From Steromphala cineraria (lineage: Eukaryota; Mollusca; Gastropoda; Trochida; Trochidae), in contig OU744731.1 in the NCBI GenBank assembly GCA_916613615.1, positions 12,158,726 to 12,222,725 on the forward strand: a DNA stretch of 64,000 nucleotides. The letters are read 5' to 3'. Under the pieces are notes generated by a model. It made no database searches, was not told the DNA's origin, and saw only the letters and a program-made list of their open reading frames with translations. Both the position numbers and the translations under genes were made by a program. Shown in pieces: positions 10,941-21,353 of this stretch. Positions within the stretch are counted from its first letter, which is position 1, and each line of letters starts with the position of its first letter.

Positions 10941-12545
10941 ATGGAGGTCCCCAGCTTTCTTTCTCTGTGGATTCCATTGTCTCTTATGTGCTATGTCAGT
11001 TGTAGTGAGGACATTGGACTGTTAAATGATAAACTGGACATGCTTGAAAATGGAATACATGTCCTCTCCGCACAGTTTGATGATTTTGAAAACAGAATGT
11101 TGACTGACAAAGCTAATATCTTCTTTAAACAAGACATGAAAATTCTCAAGATGAAGAGTGAACTGAAGACAGAAATACGACAATACGTCACTGAGACCCT
11201 GTCTGAAATAATTCGAGGTGAGTCTGTTGAGGATCTGATCAAGTCTGAAGTGATATCCGAGATGAGGCATCTGAAAAGGGCGAACCATCAGATGAGGACA
11301 CAACTCCATCTAATGAGGACATCCCTTGAACAGGTGGAAGAGGACAACCAGGTCTTTAGGGACAACTTTAGGAAAGAGCAGACAGAAAACAGTGAATTTG
11401 TGTCTTGTTCTAGGCTTCTTAAATCTGAACGTTTGACAGTAGAAATTGCACATCGGCAAATCATGGAACTTGATCAGAAACTTAAAGAAATGAATGATTC
11501 GTGTGCCCCATCAAACAAAACAATCAGCAAAGGCTTTGAATCAATGCTTGAGTGTTCAACTCGTCTTAAATCTGAACAACTCACAAGTGAATTGGCAAAG
11601 CACGATCGTCAGATCAGCAAACTGAACCAGACAGTGAGTGATTTGTGTAATCCATTGAATACAGGTGTCAGTAAAGACACTTTTCCTGCATCAGAAACAG
11701 CAGTCTCCTCGTCCACTGCAGCACCAACAACGACAACAACACTAACAACGACAACAACATCTCCACACGAAAAGAGAAGTCGGATCCTTGTAGCCCCATA
11801 TTTTGTTATTGCTAATCTTCAGATGCGTCAGTATTCCATCAGAACTAACTCTATTGACATATATCCATACCATTCTCTTAAAGACTATGAGTCTGTTGTC
11901 TATATTTCAAAATTAAACTCTTTGTTGATTGGTTTAAACAAGCCAGACAGGATCATCACATCAGAACTTGACACTTCAAGAACTTCAATAATAAGGAACA
12001 ATGTAAGAACAATAGGAATGGCAGCTGATGAGGAAAGAGGAATTGTCTTCCTTACCACAATTCATCCCAGTTACACAATTAGTAGAATGGGTCTACGTGG
12101 GGAAAGGTTCACTTCTATAGTGGACTTATCAGGTAATGGTGACCCTCGTGCTATTGCTCTGAACCCCAAACTTAGAACTATATATGCTTGTCAGGGTGAT
12201 AGGCTGTTAAAGGTATTTTATAATGGCACTGGATTAAGGAACCTGGACACCGGGTCCAGAATTTATGCAGTTACTCTTGACCTCAACAATGGTCAACTAT
12301 ATTTTAGTAGAGAGAAAAAGATAATGAAAATGTCTATGTCAACTGAGATGATTAGTGAAGTAAGACAGTTTAATTTTTATATCTTGAATCTAATTTTCTA
12401 CCAAAACAGTGTGTATTACACGAGCTATAGTAATTCGCCTGGTGTACTAGGTGTAGTTGATTTTGGACAGAATAATGTGTCTAAAACGCTTCAGACAAAG
12501 GTGATGTCCGGTACTTATAACTATTTGATTTGTTTGATCCCCTAA
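10941..12545 (+). CDS. Secreted coiled-coil protein with C-terminal YWTD-like beta-propeller
   Basis: Predicted secreted or extracellular protein of 534 residues in one uninterrupted exon. The chosen ATG (10941) gives a clean signal peptide: residues 1-21, with a hydrophobic core FLSLWIPLSLMCYVSC. An in-frame ATG at 10932 would add three residues. Residues ~25-235 are heptad-rich coiled coil and contain an internal duplication (CSRLLKSERLTVEIA near 156 and CSTRLKSEQLTSELA near 205). Residues ~259-274 are a Thr-rich, mucin-like linker. Residues ~282-534 contain repeated strands resembling LDL-receptor class B (YWTD) or NHL blades (AIALNPKLRTIYACQG; AVTLDLNNGQLYFSR). Coiled coil plus linker plus propeller suggests an oligomeric extracellular binding protein; the ligand is unknown. 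I do not recognise an orthologue. A duplicated 3' end lies 0.9 kb downstream. Confidence 0.8.
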   Translation: MEVPSFLSLWIPLSLMCYVSCSEDIGLLNDKLDMLENGIHVLSAQFDDFENRMLTDKANIFFKQDMKILKMKSELKTEIRQYVTETLSEIIRGESVEDLIKSEVISEMRHLKRANHQMRTQLHLMRTSLEQVEEDNQVFRDNFRKEQTENSEFVSCSRLLKSERLTVEIAHRQIMELDQKLKEMNDSCAPSNKTISKGFESMLECSTRLKSEQLTSELAKHDRQISKLNQTVSDLCNPLNTGVSKDTFPASETAVSSSTAAPTTTTTLTTTTTSPHEKRSRILVAPYFVIANLQMRQYSIRTNSIDIYPYHSLKDYESVVYISKLNSLLIGLNKPDRIITSELDTSRTSIIRNNVRTIGMAADEERGIVFLTTIHPSYTISRMGLRGERFTSIVDLSGNGDPRAIALNPKLRTIYACQGDRLLKVFYNGTGLRNLDTGSRIYAVTLDLNNGQLYFSREKKIMKMSMSTEMISEVRQFNFYILNLIFYQNSVYYTSYSNSPGVLGVVDFGQNNVSKTLQTKVMSGTYNYLICLIP

Positions 12546-13359
12546 CCTTTTTGCAAAATACTTGTTTATAGGAACGATCTTGATATTATTTTGTCCATAC
12601 ATATTTGTCTGGATTAGCTTATCTTGTATTCTCACTTTGTTTGCCTTGACATTGGACACAACAATGTGTCTTATATACATAGACAGTGGAGGTGTCTGGG
12701 TATAGACATCCTCTTGTTATTTGTTTGACACCTTAATCATTCCAAATCTACATTTGAAACAGGGGAATAATTTTTCATATACATGTACATTGTACTTGTC
12801 ATGTTAAGAAATGTTAAAACTGCCTTGCTATGATATATGTTAAATTAACAAATGTTAGTTAGTTAATAAATCTATAATTCTTGAGTTATTTTGAATGTAC
12901 CATTTTGATTTGTTGTGATAATATTTCTAATACAGCTTCTGTGTGATGATGTAAGTGCAGTTTTAACTGAGAAGGCATAAGTAAAATATTGTGAAGCAGT
13001 GGGTGTAAACACTTCCTCGGCGATAAGCCTAACGAGGTTAATACATTCTGCAAAAAAAATTTCAAAAATTAAATTTGTGAATATGAAATTCTTGGATAAT
13101 AAAAATTGTGAAACTTACTACCAGTTGTTATTTTTTTTAATCGTGAAATTAAAACTACGTATATTTGTTTTATCATGTTTTTAAAAAAAACATCTATTCA
13201 CATGAGTATTTTTTTCGGCAGACAATTGGTAATTTCTGCAGGAAATTCTGTACAAAAAGGACCTTTCCTTCATAAGAAACTTATTTCCACGATTTTCCCT
13301 GGCAACCATACTTGAAATACCGGAGTAGATTGTCGTATCACTTCAGGCAGAGAAAGTGC
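12546..13359. other. 3' flank of the secreted-protein gene
   Basis: Non-coding AT-rich sequence. Its first ~600 bases are distantly similar to the flank after the downstream pseudogene: both contain variants of ATACATATTT, GATAAGCTTAT and an ACATTGTGTCTT segment. This indicates the duplication included 3' flanking DNA. Confidence 0.5.
12865..12870 (+). promoter_or_regulatory. Candidate polyadenylation signal AATAAA
   Basis: An AATAAA hexamer ~320 bases after the stop codon of the secreted-protein gene. AT-rich DNA makes chance hexamers common, so this is only a candidate. Confidence 0.3.
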
Positions 13360-13424
13360 TTAAAGGGGCAATAGCACATTTTATCGAAATTTCATATTTT
13401 AAATTTTTCACTGATAATTGTAAG
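13360..13424 (-). mobile_element. Family A terminal fragment fused to a gene duplicate
   Basis: The first ~65 bases match the family A left end (AAAGGGGCAATAGCACATTT through CACTGATAATTGTAAG). The match then stops abruptly and the next bases are gene-derived (ACACCGGGTCCAGAATTTA). Confidence 0.65.
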
Positions 13425-13728
13425 ACACCGGGTCCAGAATTTATGCAGTTACTCTTGACCTTAACAATGGTCAACTTATTATAGTAGAGAGAAAAAGATG
13501 ATGAAAATGTCCGTGTCAACCGAGATAATCAGTGAAGTAAGACAATTTGATTTTAATATTTGGAATGTAATTTTCTACCAGAACAAAGTGTATTATATTA
13601 GTCATAGTAAGACACCGGGTGTACTAGGAGTAGTCGAAGTAGGAAATAATGTTATGTTTTATACTCTTCAGACAATAAACTCACCCCGTAGTAGCCATAG
13701 CACATTTGTGATTTGTTTGATTCCTTAA
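13425..13728 (+). pseudogene. Duplicated 3' end of the secreted coiled-coil/propeller gene
   Basis: Collinear with 12248-12545, the last propeller blades of the upstream gene, at high identity. It begins at the codons for DTGSRIYAVTLDLNNGQL. A small deletion around 13477-13484 shifts the frame, so only the last 76 codons (13498-13728, MKMSVSTEIISEVRQF onward) stay open, ending in the same VICLIP-type C-terminus. No start, signal peptide or coiled coil is present. It is a truncated gene copy, unless an upstream exon outside the visible similarity feeds into it. Confidence 0.75.
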
Positions 13729-16420
13729 CTTTTCCAAACAAATCTATGAAATTTTTATACTCTTTTCATGTATACATATTTTTGTTGATAAGCTTATTTT
13801 GTATTATCACATTATGACATTGTGTCTTTAACTTCAGATGTCTTGGAATAGAAATCACCAATGTTTTTTATACCCTAATTGTACAAAACAAGGGTTTGAT
13901 TCAAGAAAAATATTTTTTCATATTTATTGTATTTTTCATATTTAAAAATAACATGCAATGATTTATGTAAGATATACAGATGTTAGTGAGTTTTACATGA
14001 ATATTTCAGAGAAATGATAATCTAACAAATTTTTTAAATTTCTAAGAATATGACAATTTTTCTATCACTGGCAGCATATTTATTTGATATTCTATTTTAC
14101 CAACCTAAAATCACAATCTAAATAAATTTACATCAACAGGTTTTATATAAGGCTATTATGTTGCAGAAATCCATGAGGTGAATGCCAATTACTTTCATAA
14201 TTTTAGGGGTACTAATTTGATACCATTTTGAATGTAACATTTGCTTTGTTTTATCCATTTAACAATCTAGCTTTTGGAAATTTTTAATTTTTGTGACGTA
14301 AATGCAGTTTTAACTGCAAAAGGTAAGAGGTTTATAATTTCTAGGTAAAATCTCAGTTAATTCAGCATATCATTTTTCAAAATTCTGCATACCAATCTAC
14401 TAAGTAAGCAGTAGAAATGTATCTTGGGACAGCTAAAATGCACTTAATTGCACTGTTTATCAACGTTTATTCATAAATTATTTTGTGAATACAAAATTCT
14501 TGGGTAATGACAATAGTAAAAAACATATTCAATAATTAATTTCTAGTTTCTTATTGGGTGACACTGATTCTTTTGTTTTATAATGACTGTACTCTGTATG
14601 AAAATGCCTCTGCTGATCAAGCCTGATCAGCGATTTATTCACTTTATGCATCCCTTCAAGCAGAGAAAGTGCTGATATGATATATTTTACCTTTTCCTTT
14701 TATCATTTTTTGATACTTTGATTAAAGTGCTCTTTAATTTGATAATGATTATGCAGAGTGACAGTAGATGACTTACTAGTTCTTTATAATGGAATTCTTA
14801 TAGATATTTCTCATGTTCAATATAAGATGAATATAGCTTGAATCAAATGGATTTAGTTTTATTGGAATGTCTTGTAAGTAAATAAAAGTTTATGAACATG
14901 TTTTGTTTAAATTCATTTTAATTAAGCCTTACATGTATATATGTATGACCATATCCTCTTTCACTCTATCCTACATCAATATTTTCTCAAAGCTTGCTTG
15001 GTGTCTCACAACAATTGAATACACAAAAAGGGTCACATATACTGTACAACGAAGTTGGCCTATATATTATATTTGTGACATACATAGTGGAAACTAAACA
15101 ACCTTTCATTGACTACTATATCATCAAACGAGCTTATGACTAGTAAAAACGATAAAAAGCGAGTTTAAACTCAATACTTTCACGAGTAGTACTGAATGAT
15201 AGGAGCCTTCTTTTTATAACCCGCATATATAGATCATCATAATTGCTGGCAGTTTTCTGAAACTGACATTCCCGCCAGTTTGCTTACATTATGACGTCAC
15301 TACTGTGAGGACATATTTTCAGTAGTATCACACTAGTATAAGGTTACCTTAGAAATATTACATTTTATCATGAAAAGGGGTTTAAGTAAGAATGTGATAG
15401 GACGTTTATCAGATTTCGCTATGTATGAAATTGACAAAGAAATATATGCACAATTGAAAAATGTTAGTAACATTGGCACAGTTGAAAAATGACAGTAATA
15501 TTGGCACAATTTACAGATTTGTTGATAAAAGATGCAAATGATATGGTATTAGTGTATAGAAGTTCAAATTTCAAGTTCCTTGTAATGTTCTTAAGAACAA
15601 AAGTGCAAGCTAGATTGTAAAAGTATTGTAAATAATCAACCGGCTTCCTGTACCCTATCTTAAATTTGTTTTTGTTTTTTGTCGCCCGCATCATGTGCAA
15701 ATCACAAAGCAAGCTGTTTTCCTGAAGTTGACAAAGGAAAATTTTTTTTCCTGTATCCTAGAATAATACTGAAACTTGGACCTCAGTTTCTGTTCATGTT
15801 GGGCTTCACATATGCCTTTTGCAGTGATAAAATGATATCAAAGTTCCTGAATCATTTACAAAAAATTATGTCTGTTTCTAAAAACAAAATCCGAAAAAAG
15901 TTGTTCCTTGTTACAACCTCGCGGTGCATCACGGGAAGGTTTTGGTCAGTGTCTATTCGAGAATAATGAAAGCTTTATTTCCTATTTCATTCCACAGTAA
16001 CAGTTTTTCTAACACAGTAACTCTATTAAGTTTTCCTGTGTTTGTTATAAAAATACCTATTCAACAGCTGGATGGACTGTGCTGTGAGATTATCATTAGA
16101 ACATGAGATATAGTGGATTTAGAGAAAATTATTTGCTACATTATTAAGTACGAGTTCTTGCCTCACCTTGGAAAGACATGGGGGTAATGATTATCACTTT
16201 ATTGTTTCACGAAAAACTTGTTGCCTACAATGGAACATTGATGAAGTTGCATTGTTCAAAATATCATTAAATTTTTAGAACACATGTAATACACCAAATT
16301 CAGTATTTTAGAAATAATAAAAGAAAACGGATTTGCATTTAGACAGCAAGAGTCTATATCAATTCTTCTTCTGAATCAAACGTAAAATGATTAGGATAAT
16401 ACATACATTTGTATATATAT
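13729..16420. other. Non-genic stretch
   Basis: AT-rich, with scattered short ORFs without domain signatures. A 27-bp tandem duplication (TTGGCACAGTTGAAAAATG and neighbours) lies at about 15457-15508. The first few hundred bases appear to be duplicated 3' flank of the secreted-protein gene. Confidence 0.4.
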
Positions 16421-16506
16421 GATGAAGGGGGTCTCACGTGAAGTAAATGTAGATTTGAAAAATAAAATACTTCAGACGAAACTTGCTGTAGATATCATTT
16501 TAATGA
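16421..16506 (-). mobile_element. Penelope-like element, inverted segment, left part split by a LINE
   Basis: Reverse complement of the region just upstream of the PLE ORF start in the tandem array (23017-23102; shared block GGGGGTCTCACGTGAAGTAA). It ends at ATTTTAATGA, where the LINE 3' tail begins. The matching continuation resumes at 21354. Confidence 0.85.
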
Positions 16507-16529
16507 AGAAGAAGAAGAAGAAGAAAAAT
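16507..16529 (-). repeat. LINE 3' terminal CTT microsatellite
   Basis: AGAAGAAGAAGAAGAAG on the plus strand, which is a CTT-repeat tail on the element strand, immediately after an AATAAA-containing 3' end. Confidence 0.75.
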
Positions 16530-16748
16530 AGTTTATTTCAGTGTCACGTGCTATTACATTTTTTACAAACTTTGTATGGTAAAACAATATCACAAGGTAT
16601 AAAATCATTGCAGATAAAAATAGACAGCACCCGGCCTTGAAGGCCTATGAGACACCAGAGTACAATTTTTCCATATTAAAATATATAAGTATATAGATAT
16701 AAAACATTTGGGTACAACAATTGGGTATAAAAGATGGGCTAAACATAG

Positions 16749-19700
16749 TTAGGTAAGACGCAACCTCCTCCTGTACATATTATAGGTAAGAGCAGCTAAT
16801 GGCTTACAAAATATACTACTTTGCAAAAGATAACCAGCCTGGTCAGACGGGCTAAGATGTAGAAAGGAAGGATCGGCAATTGACACACATTTCCATAATT
16901 CATATCTTAAGTCTGAATAAAAATTACAGTCAATAAGAAAATGGGTCTCGTCTTCTATGCTATTACTATTACAAAATTTACAAATTCTTTGTTCAAGAGG
17001 AACTTTAGGACGAGAAAATCTACCTTGCTCTATTTCTAAGGGAAGAGTGCCACAGCGTAATTTACTAAGTATACTTAAATGTGAGCGCTCAATAGGTGCT
17101 AAGACATAAGCTTCAGTTTGAAGAGAATGTTTAAACAAGCGGTAAGTCCGCAATTTATTACCATTACACTGGCCACTATCATTCCAAAGTTCATTTAACC
17201 AATATTCTTTATCTTTATTCAATAGATGGTTCTTAGCAAAAATAAAATCATTTTGGGAAATAAAAGAAATATCAGTAAGAGGTAATTGCCAGGATTGAAT
17301 TATAGAGTAAACTGTATTGTACCAAGACCTTTTAAAATGGAGAGACCATCTACTAACAGCACTGGGAATTCCAGAGTTATTGGCTAAATGTAGCCGACGC
17401 CAAAAACGCAAAATTTCAATATTTTGTTTAGTGAGCGAGGCGGTCCAACCCATATCGCCACGTACAGCTAAGTTTGGAGTCTTACTACCTACAGCTAAGA
17501 AAAAACGACACGCCCTATTCTGAACGGCGTTTATACAACTGAACTGTCTCGTACCCCAAACCGCTGAACCATATGACAAAATTGGTTGGACCAGATTATC
17601 GTATAAAGTGTTAAACACACCATACGGCATACCCCCCATAATTTTCGATTTACAAATAATTACTCCCAGTGCACGGCTAGCAGATTTTGCTATCTCTTTA
17701 GCAGTAAAGTTAAGATCTAGGTGTTCCTGAAACCATAAGCCTAAATATTTATATGCAGGGACATAATCAATAACATCATCCGCAACTGTAAATACATATT
17801 CACATTGCTTTATGCTACAGGGACGGTAATGTACAACTTTGGTTTTATTTACATTTACCATTAAACGCCAAGTTGAACACCATTCTGATACACAATCTAA
17901 CATACATTGTAAACTGTGCTCATCAGGGGCTAAAAGAGCTATATCATCAGCATATAATAAAAGGCTAAGCATACTGCCGTCTAACTGGATACCACGATTT
18001 AAGCTTTTTATTTCATGAACCAAATCATTTATGTAGACTGAAAACAAAGTGGGCGATAAAACACAACCTTGACGAACACCAGACTGAACCTGAAAGGGAT
18101 CAGTTACAATATCATTGACACACACACGTGCATAAGGATTTTCATACATAGATTGAACTGCAATTAGAAATTTACCATTTATTCCAAGCTTTAACAATTT
18201 ATACCATAAGCAGTGTCGGTTAACTTTATCAAAAGCTTTCATGATATCAATATAACAAACAAAAGTAGATTGACGGGATTGTTTTCTATTATTAATGACA
18301 GAAAATAAACTATAAATATGTTCCTGAGTGCTACGTCCTTTACGAAAACCATTCTGCTCATCAGCTAAAATATCATTAGTCTCCAACCAGTAACTAAGAC
18401 GAGTGTTTAAAACATCTGAATAAAGTTTGCAAGGGACAGACACAAGTGAAATACCCCTATAGCCTAATGGGTCACGTGGATCATTGTCAGGCTTCTTAAT
18501 TGGTTTAATTATACTTTGACCCCAGACATCTGGGCAGGTGCCATTGTTAAAGCAAAAGGTAAACAATTTGTAGAGAATGTCAATACATTTACTGTTCTTC
18601 AACGACTCCGCAGGGAGTAAGTCCGGGCCGGCTGCCTTCCCACGTTTCGCACGTGCAACTGCTCTCGCCACCTCATCGCGCGTAATCGGACTATCTAGGT
18701 CACTAGAGTCAACTGAAATATCCGCCGTCACGTGACGCCCAGTCAAGGCTTCACGTACCTGCAACAAATGTGAATCATCGAAATGTGAAGCTGAATTTTC
18801 CACAAACAGAGAACTGTATTCATTTTTCCACTTATCCAGCACAACAGTTCTGTCAGTAGAAACACAATCACCATCATACACTTCCATCGGTATATTGCTG
18901 CCACGATCATTGGCAATACCAAGCTTACCAATGGTTTTCCAGAAAGCACGTGAATCAGATTCACGGTGTTTATCCAAAAGATGTTGTTGTTCATTGCGTT
19001 GATATTCACGTTTACATTTTCTTAAAAACTTATCAAACGTTTTTCTTTCGAAATTATACACATCTCTCAACCGTTTCTTACTAAAAGGTGATTTACAATG
19101 TAACCACTGTTTTTCAGCAAAACACACTTTATTCCACTGAGTTTGTAGATCACTGCTCCAATAAGGTTTATAACGGGATTTTGAAGTTTTCCAGTTAGTG
19201 TTTTTGTTTTGCTTAACTGAAGCGACTTTGTCCAATTCTGAATACATGAAAGATAAAAACTCACTATATGCATCATTTATGTTATTCTGGCTAGAGAGAC
19301 ACTGTTCTATCTTCTCAATGGCGTTGTTTATAGAGGCGATGCTGGCGTCGTTCTGCAGAAAGCTGTTGTCCACTTTGTTCTGGTTGTAGCGTCTAGAGGT
19401 CATCTTTTCAGGGTATTCACTGCTGCAAGGTGCATCATCCGAGGTACTAAGTGAACTAGGAAGCTGTATGCTCCAGGAGAGCACAGAGTGGTCTGGAAAA
19501 GTGTCAGGGGTGTTAGTTCCATCAATACATGAGGTCATCTTGATAACATTGAAGTCATTGTACATACACAAATCTTCATGGGAGGTTATCACGTAATCGA
19601 CCACAGATGATCCATTCTTTATGTATGTGAAGTCTTGCTTACCAACACGCCCATTAATCAGACATAGATTTCCATTTACTAGAAAGTCAATAAGATTACT

Positions 19701-20267
19701 CCCATTAGAGTTTTCCTTAAGGTCTATCACTTCTCGCTCCGTTACAGAGTCTACTCCTTCGATATAATCCATTTCAGTACCGATTCTAGAGTTCAGGTCC
19801 CCACAGATACACAACTTGCCAATGTTCTGATACATATATATCTTTGAAAGAAGCGCCTCATAGAACCGCTCAGCATCATTTGGACGTGAGGAACAGGCTG
19901 GGGACAGATAACATACACACAACACTAAAGCGAAGTTAACATCAATACGAGAGGTCAGTTTAAACCAGATAATGTCTTCATCTTCAATATCCAATACATA
20001 AACTGCAAAGTCTTTAAGCAAAGAATTTCTGAAGAAGGCACCAACTCCACCAGAACCCCTCTTAGCTCTCTTATGGATGTTTTTACGATTGTTCCCAAAC
20101 CAGGTATATCCCGATAAGCTAGGTTTACATTTATCTCGTAGGAAAGTCTCACAGAGGCCAAATACATCATAGTCAGAGTCTAAAATAATAGATTGCCTAA
20201 ACAAGTTATTTGCAGATCCATCCTTACCCCATCCACCGACGTTCCAGAAGCCTAGCTGCAGGTTGTT
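16749..20267 (-). CDS. LINE ORF2: APE endonuclease and reverse transcriptase
   Basis: Drives target-primed reverse transcription of the element. The frame is open for 1172 codons from immediately after the ORF1 stop. The first 21 codons contain the APE motif I segment (LGFWNVGGWG), so they belong to the protein although they precede any ATG. Counting from codon 22, APE motifs follow: CETF at ~18-21, GDLNSR at ~135-140 and PDHS at ~237-240. The RT domain lies at ~520-790, with NGFRKGRST near 618, motif A DIMKAFD near 653, GVRQGCVLSP near 709 and catalytic YADD at 751-754. A C-terminal zinc-knuckle-like motif (CKFCNSNSIEDETHFLIDC) starts near 1075. No RNase H domain is seen. All catalytic residues look intact. 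With no usable ATG before the APE domain, readthrough of the UAG or non-AUG reinitiation is implied. Confidence 0.9.
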   Translation of the reverse strand, partial: NNLQLGFWNVGGWGKDGSANNLFRQSIILDSDYDVFGLCETFLRDKCKPSLSGYTWFGNNRKNIHKRAKRGSGGVGAFFRNSLLKDFAVYVLDIEDEDIIWFKLTSRIDVNFALVLCVCYLSPACSSRPNDAERFYEALLSKIYMYQNIGKLCICGDLNSRIGTEMDYIEGVDSVTEREVIDLKENSNGSNLIDFLVNGNLCLINGRVGKQDFTYIKNGSSVVDYVITSHEDLCMYNDFNVIKMTSCIDGTNTPDTFPDHSVLSWSIQLPSSLSTSDDAPCSSEYPEKMTSRRYNQNKVDNSFLQNDASIASINNAIEKIEQCLSSQNNINDAYSEFLSFMYSELDKVASVKQNKNTNWKTSKSRYKPYWSSDLQTQWNKVCFAEKQWLHCKSPFSKKRLRDVYNFERKTFDKFLRKCKREYQRNEQQHLLDKHRESDSRAFWKTIGKLGIANDRGSNIPMEVYDGDCVSTDRTVVLDKWKNEYSSLFVENSASHFDDSHLLQVREALTGRHVTADISVDSSDLDSPITRDEVARAVARAKRGKAAGPDLLPAESLKNSKCIDILYKLFTFCFNNGTCPDVWGQSIIKPIKKPDNDPRDPLGYRGISLVSVPCKLYSDVLNTRLSYWLETNDILADEQNGFRKGRSTQEHIYSLFSVINNRKQSRQSTFVCYIDIMKAFDKVNRHCLWYKLLKLGINGKFLIAVQSMYENPYARVCVNDIVTDPFQVQSGVRQGCVLSPTLFSVYINDLVHEIKSLNRGIQLDGSMLSLLLYADDIALLAPDEHSLQCMLDCVSEWCSTWRLMVNVNKTKVVHYRPCSIKQCEYVFTVADDVIDYVPAYKYLGLWFQEHLDLNFTAKEIAKSASRALGVIICKSKIMGGMPYGVFNTLYDNLVQPILSYGSAVWGTRQFSCINAVQNRACRFFLAVGSKTPNLAVRGDMGWTASLTKQNIEILRFWRRLHLANNSGIPSAVSRWSLHFKRSWYNTVYSIIQSWQLPLTDISFISQNDFIFAKNHLLNKDKEYWLNELWNDSGQCNGNKLRTYRLFKHSLQTEAYVLAPIERSHLSILSKLRCGTLPLEIEQGRFSRPKVPLEQRICKFCNSNSIEDETHFLIDCNFYSDLRYELWKCVSIADPSFLHLSPSDQAGYLLQSSIFCKPLAALTYNMYRRRLRLT

Positions 20268-21134
20268 CTAGTGTGTTCCCTTGGCTGCAACGAGGCGTTT
20301 TCCTTGGAAACGGAGAGAACTAGACTTGCCCACCTCCTTTAGAAGAGTCTGTATGTTTGATCTGGCGATAAGCTCGTCCTGAGACAAAGCTCTATCAAAG
20401 TAAACTCGTGAAAAGTCTTTACTGTCTTTGAGGTGTTTCTTGTTTTGTAACAACTTACGTTTCTGTTCTTCATTTTCCAGGGTAACCATGACAACTCCAG
20501 GCTTATTATCACTTCGGGATTTCCGCACTGCAGCAACTGCTTTAACATCCTTTAGTTTAAGTCCGTCTCTAATCACCTGATTCACTCGATTTATGATAAT
20601 GTTCCGATCTTCGTTTTCCTTTTTCACGACAGGGAGGTTACGCACTACCACACAACATTGTAGCCCATCGTCTGATGTATTTTTCACGTTCGAAACTTGT
20701 TTTTCTACTCCAGCTATCCGTTTTGACAGTTCATTCAGACCCTTATCGGATTTATCTAACGAATTTGAGTGTAGACGTTCCACTTTGACGATTTTTTCTC
20801 TGAGCTGTTGCACTTGAGAATCGAACTCTTTTCTAAGATGGTCTGTTTCAACCTTTAGGGCGGCCTTCAAGTTGTTCGTCACCCGCTCTTCACTCTCACT
20901 AAGCTGATTTACAAACCAGTCTTTCATGTTGTTTATTGCCACCAACAAGTCTTTATTCGAGATAGATTCTTCAACCACCTCAGTCATCTCTAATTCTCGA
21001 GAATTTATTTCCGTTCTAAGTCTCTTTTTAGCACTAGGTATACATGTTTCATCATTTAGTACTGTTTTACTGGTTTGAGACATCACTGCTTCAACATAGT
21101 CTGCCGATTCGTTGAACGATTCACACATCGCCAT
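20268..21134 (-). CDS. LINE ORF1: coiled-coil RNA-binding protein (L1 ORF1p-like)
   Basis: 288 residues from the ATG at 21134, the first in-frame AUG (start MAMCESFNES). It is presumably the nucleic-acid chaperone that packages the element RNA. The N-terminal ~70 residues are low-complexity and charged. Residues ~70-170 are heptad-rich coiled coil. Residues ~170-250 read as an RRM-like fold (CVVVRNLPVV as the first strand; GVVMVTLENEEQKRKLLQNK later). A basic C-terminal domain follows (VYFDRALSQDEL; LRFQGKRLVAAKG). This order matches L1 ORF1p/Transposase_22-type proteins. It stops with a single UAG that is in the same frame as ORF2. Confidence 0.85.
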   Translation of the reverse strand: MAMCESFNESADYVEAVMSQTSKTVLNDETCIPSAKKRLRTEINSRELEMTEVVEESISNKDLLVAINNMKDWFVNQLSESEERVTNNLKAALKVETDHLRKEFDSQVQQLREKIVKVERLHSNSLDKSDKGLNELSKRIAGVEKQVSNVKNTSDDGLQCCVVVRNLPVVKKENEDRNIIINRVNQVIRDGLKLKDVKAVAAVRKSRSDNKPGVVMVTLENEEQKRKLLQNKKHLKDSKDFSRVYFDRALSQDELIARSNIQTLLKEVGKSSSLRFQGKRLVAAKGTH

Positions 21135-21353
21135 TATTGAAATTTCACTCGAGCACAAAGTTCAATTATTTTGGCAGAAATAGGCAAAATTGATAAAAAA
21201 TAAATGTCTATTCGTCTTACAGGTGATGCAATATGTCTCTTGTTACCTTCTTATTGTAATTTAAAGGTCGGATGGCTTCACAATTGACAGATTTTTCTTC
21301 ACAACTTGAGAGACAGAGAAAACCACGTCTACACCGATCAGGGGACGTAACTC
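21135..21353 (-). other. LINE 5' UTR
   Basis: Element sequence between the ORF1 start and the junction with PLE DNA at GACTGGATGCG. Internal promoter activity is expected for a LINE, but I see no specific motif. Confidence 0.5.

Larger units (their letters stand above)
16507..21353 (-). mobile_element. Near full-length APE-type LINE (non-LTR retrotransposon)
   Basis: A ~4.85 kb insertion on the minus strand. In element order it has: a short 5' UTR (21353-21135), ORF1 (288 codons), a UAG, ORF2 (APE endonuclease plus RT) and a ~240-base 3' UTR. The 3' UTR contains a GGCCTTCAAGGCC hairpin, an AATAAA and a terminal CTT repeat instead of poly(A). It interrupts an inverted PLE segment, which dates it as younger than that segment. 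ORF1 and ORF2 are undamaged apart from the intervening UAG, so the insertion is recent. The CR1/L2/Jockey-type group is likely, but the clade cannot be fixed by eye. Confidence 0.9.

Noticed and set aside
10991..11309. Antisense ORFs inside the secreted-protein gene
   Set aside because: Shadows of the plus-strand coding frame.
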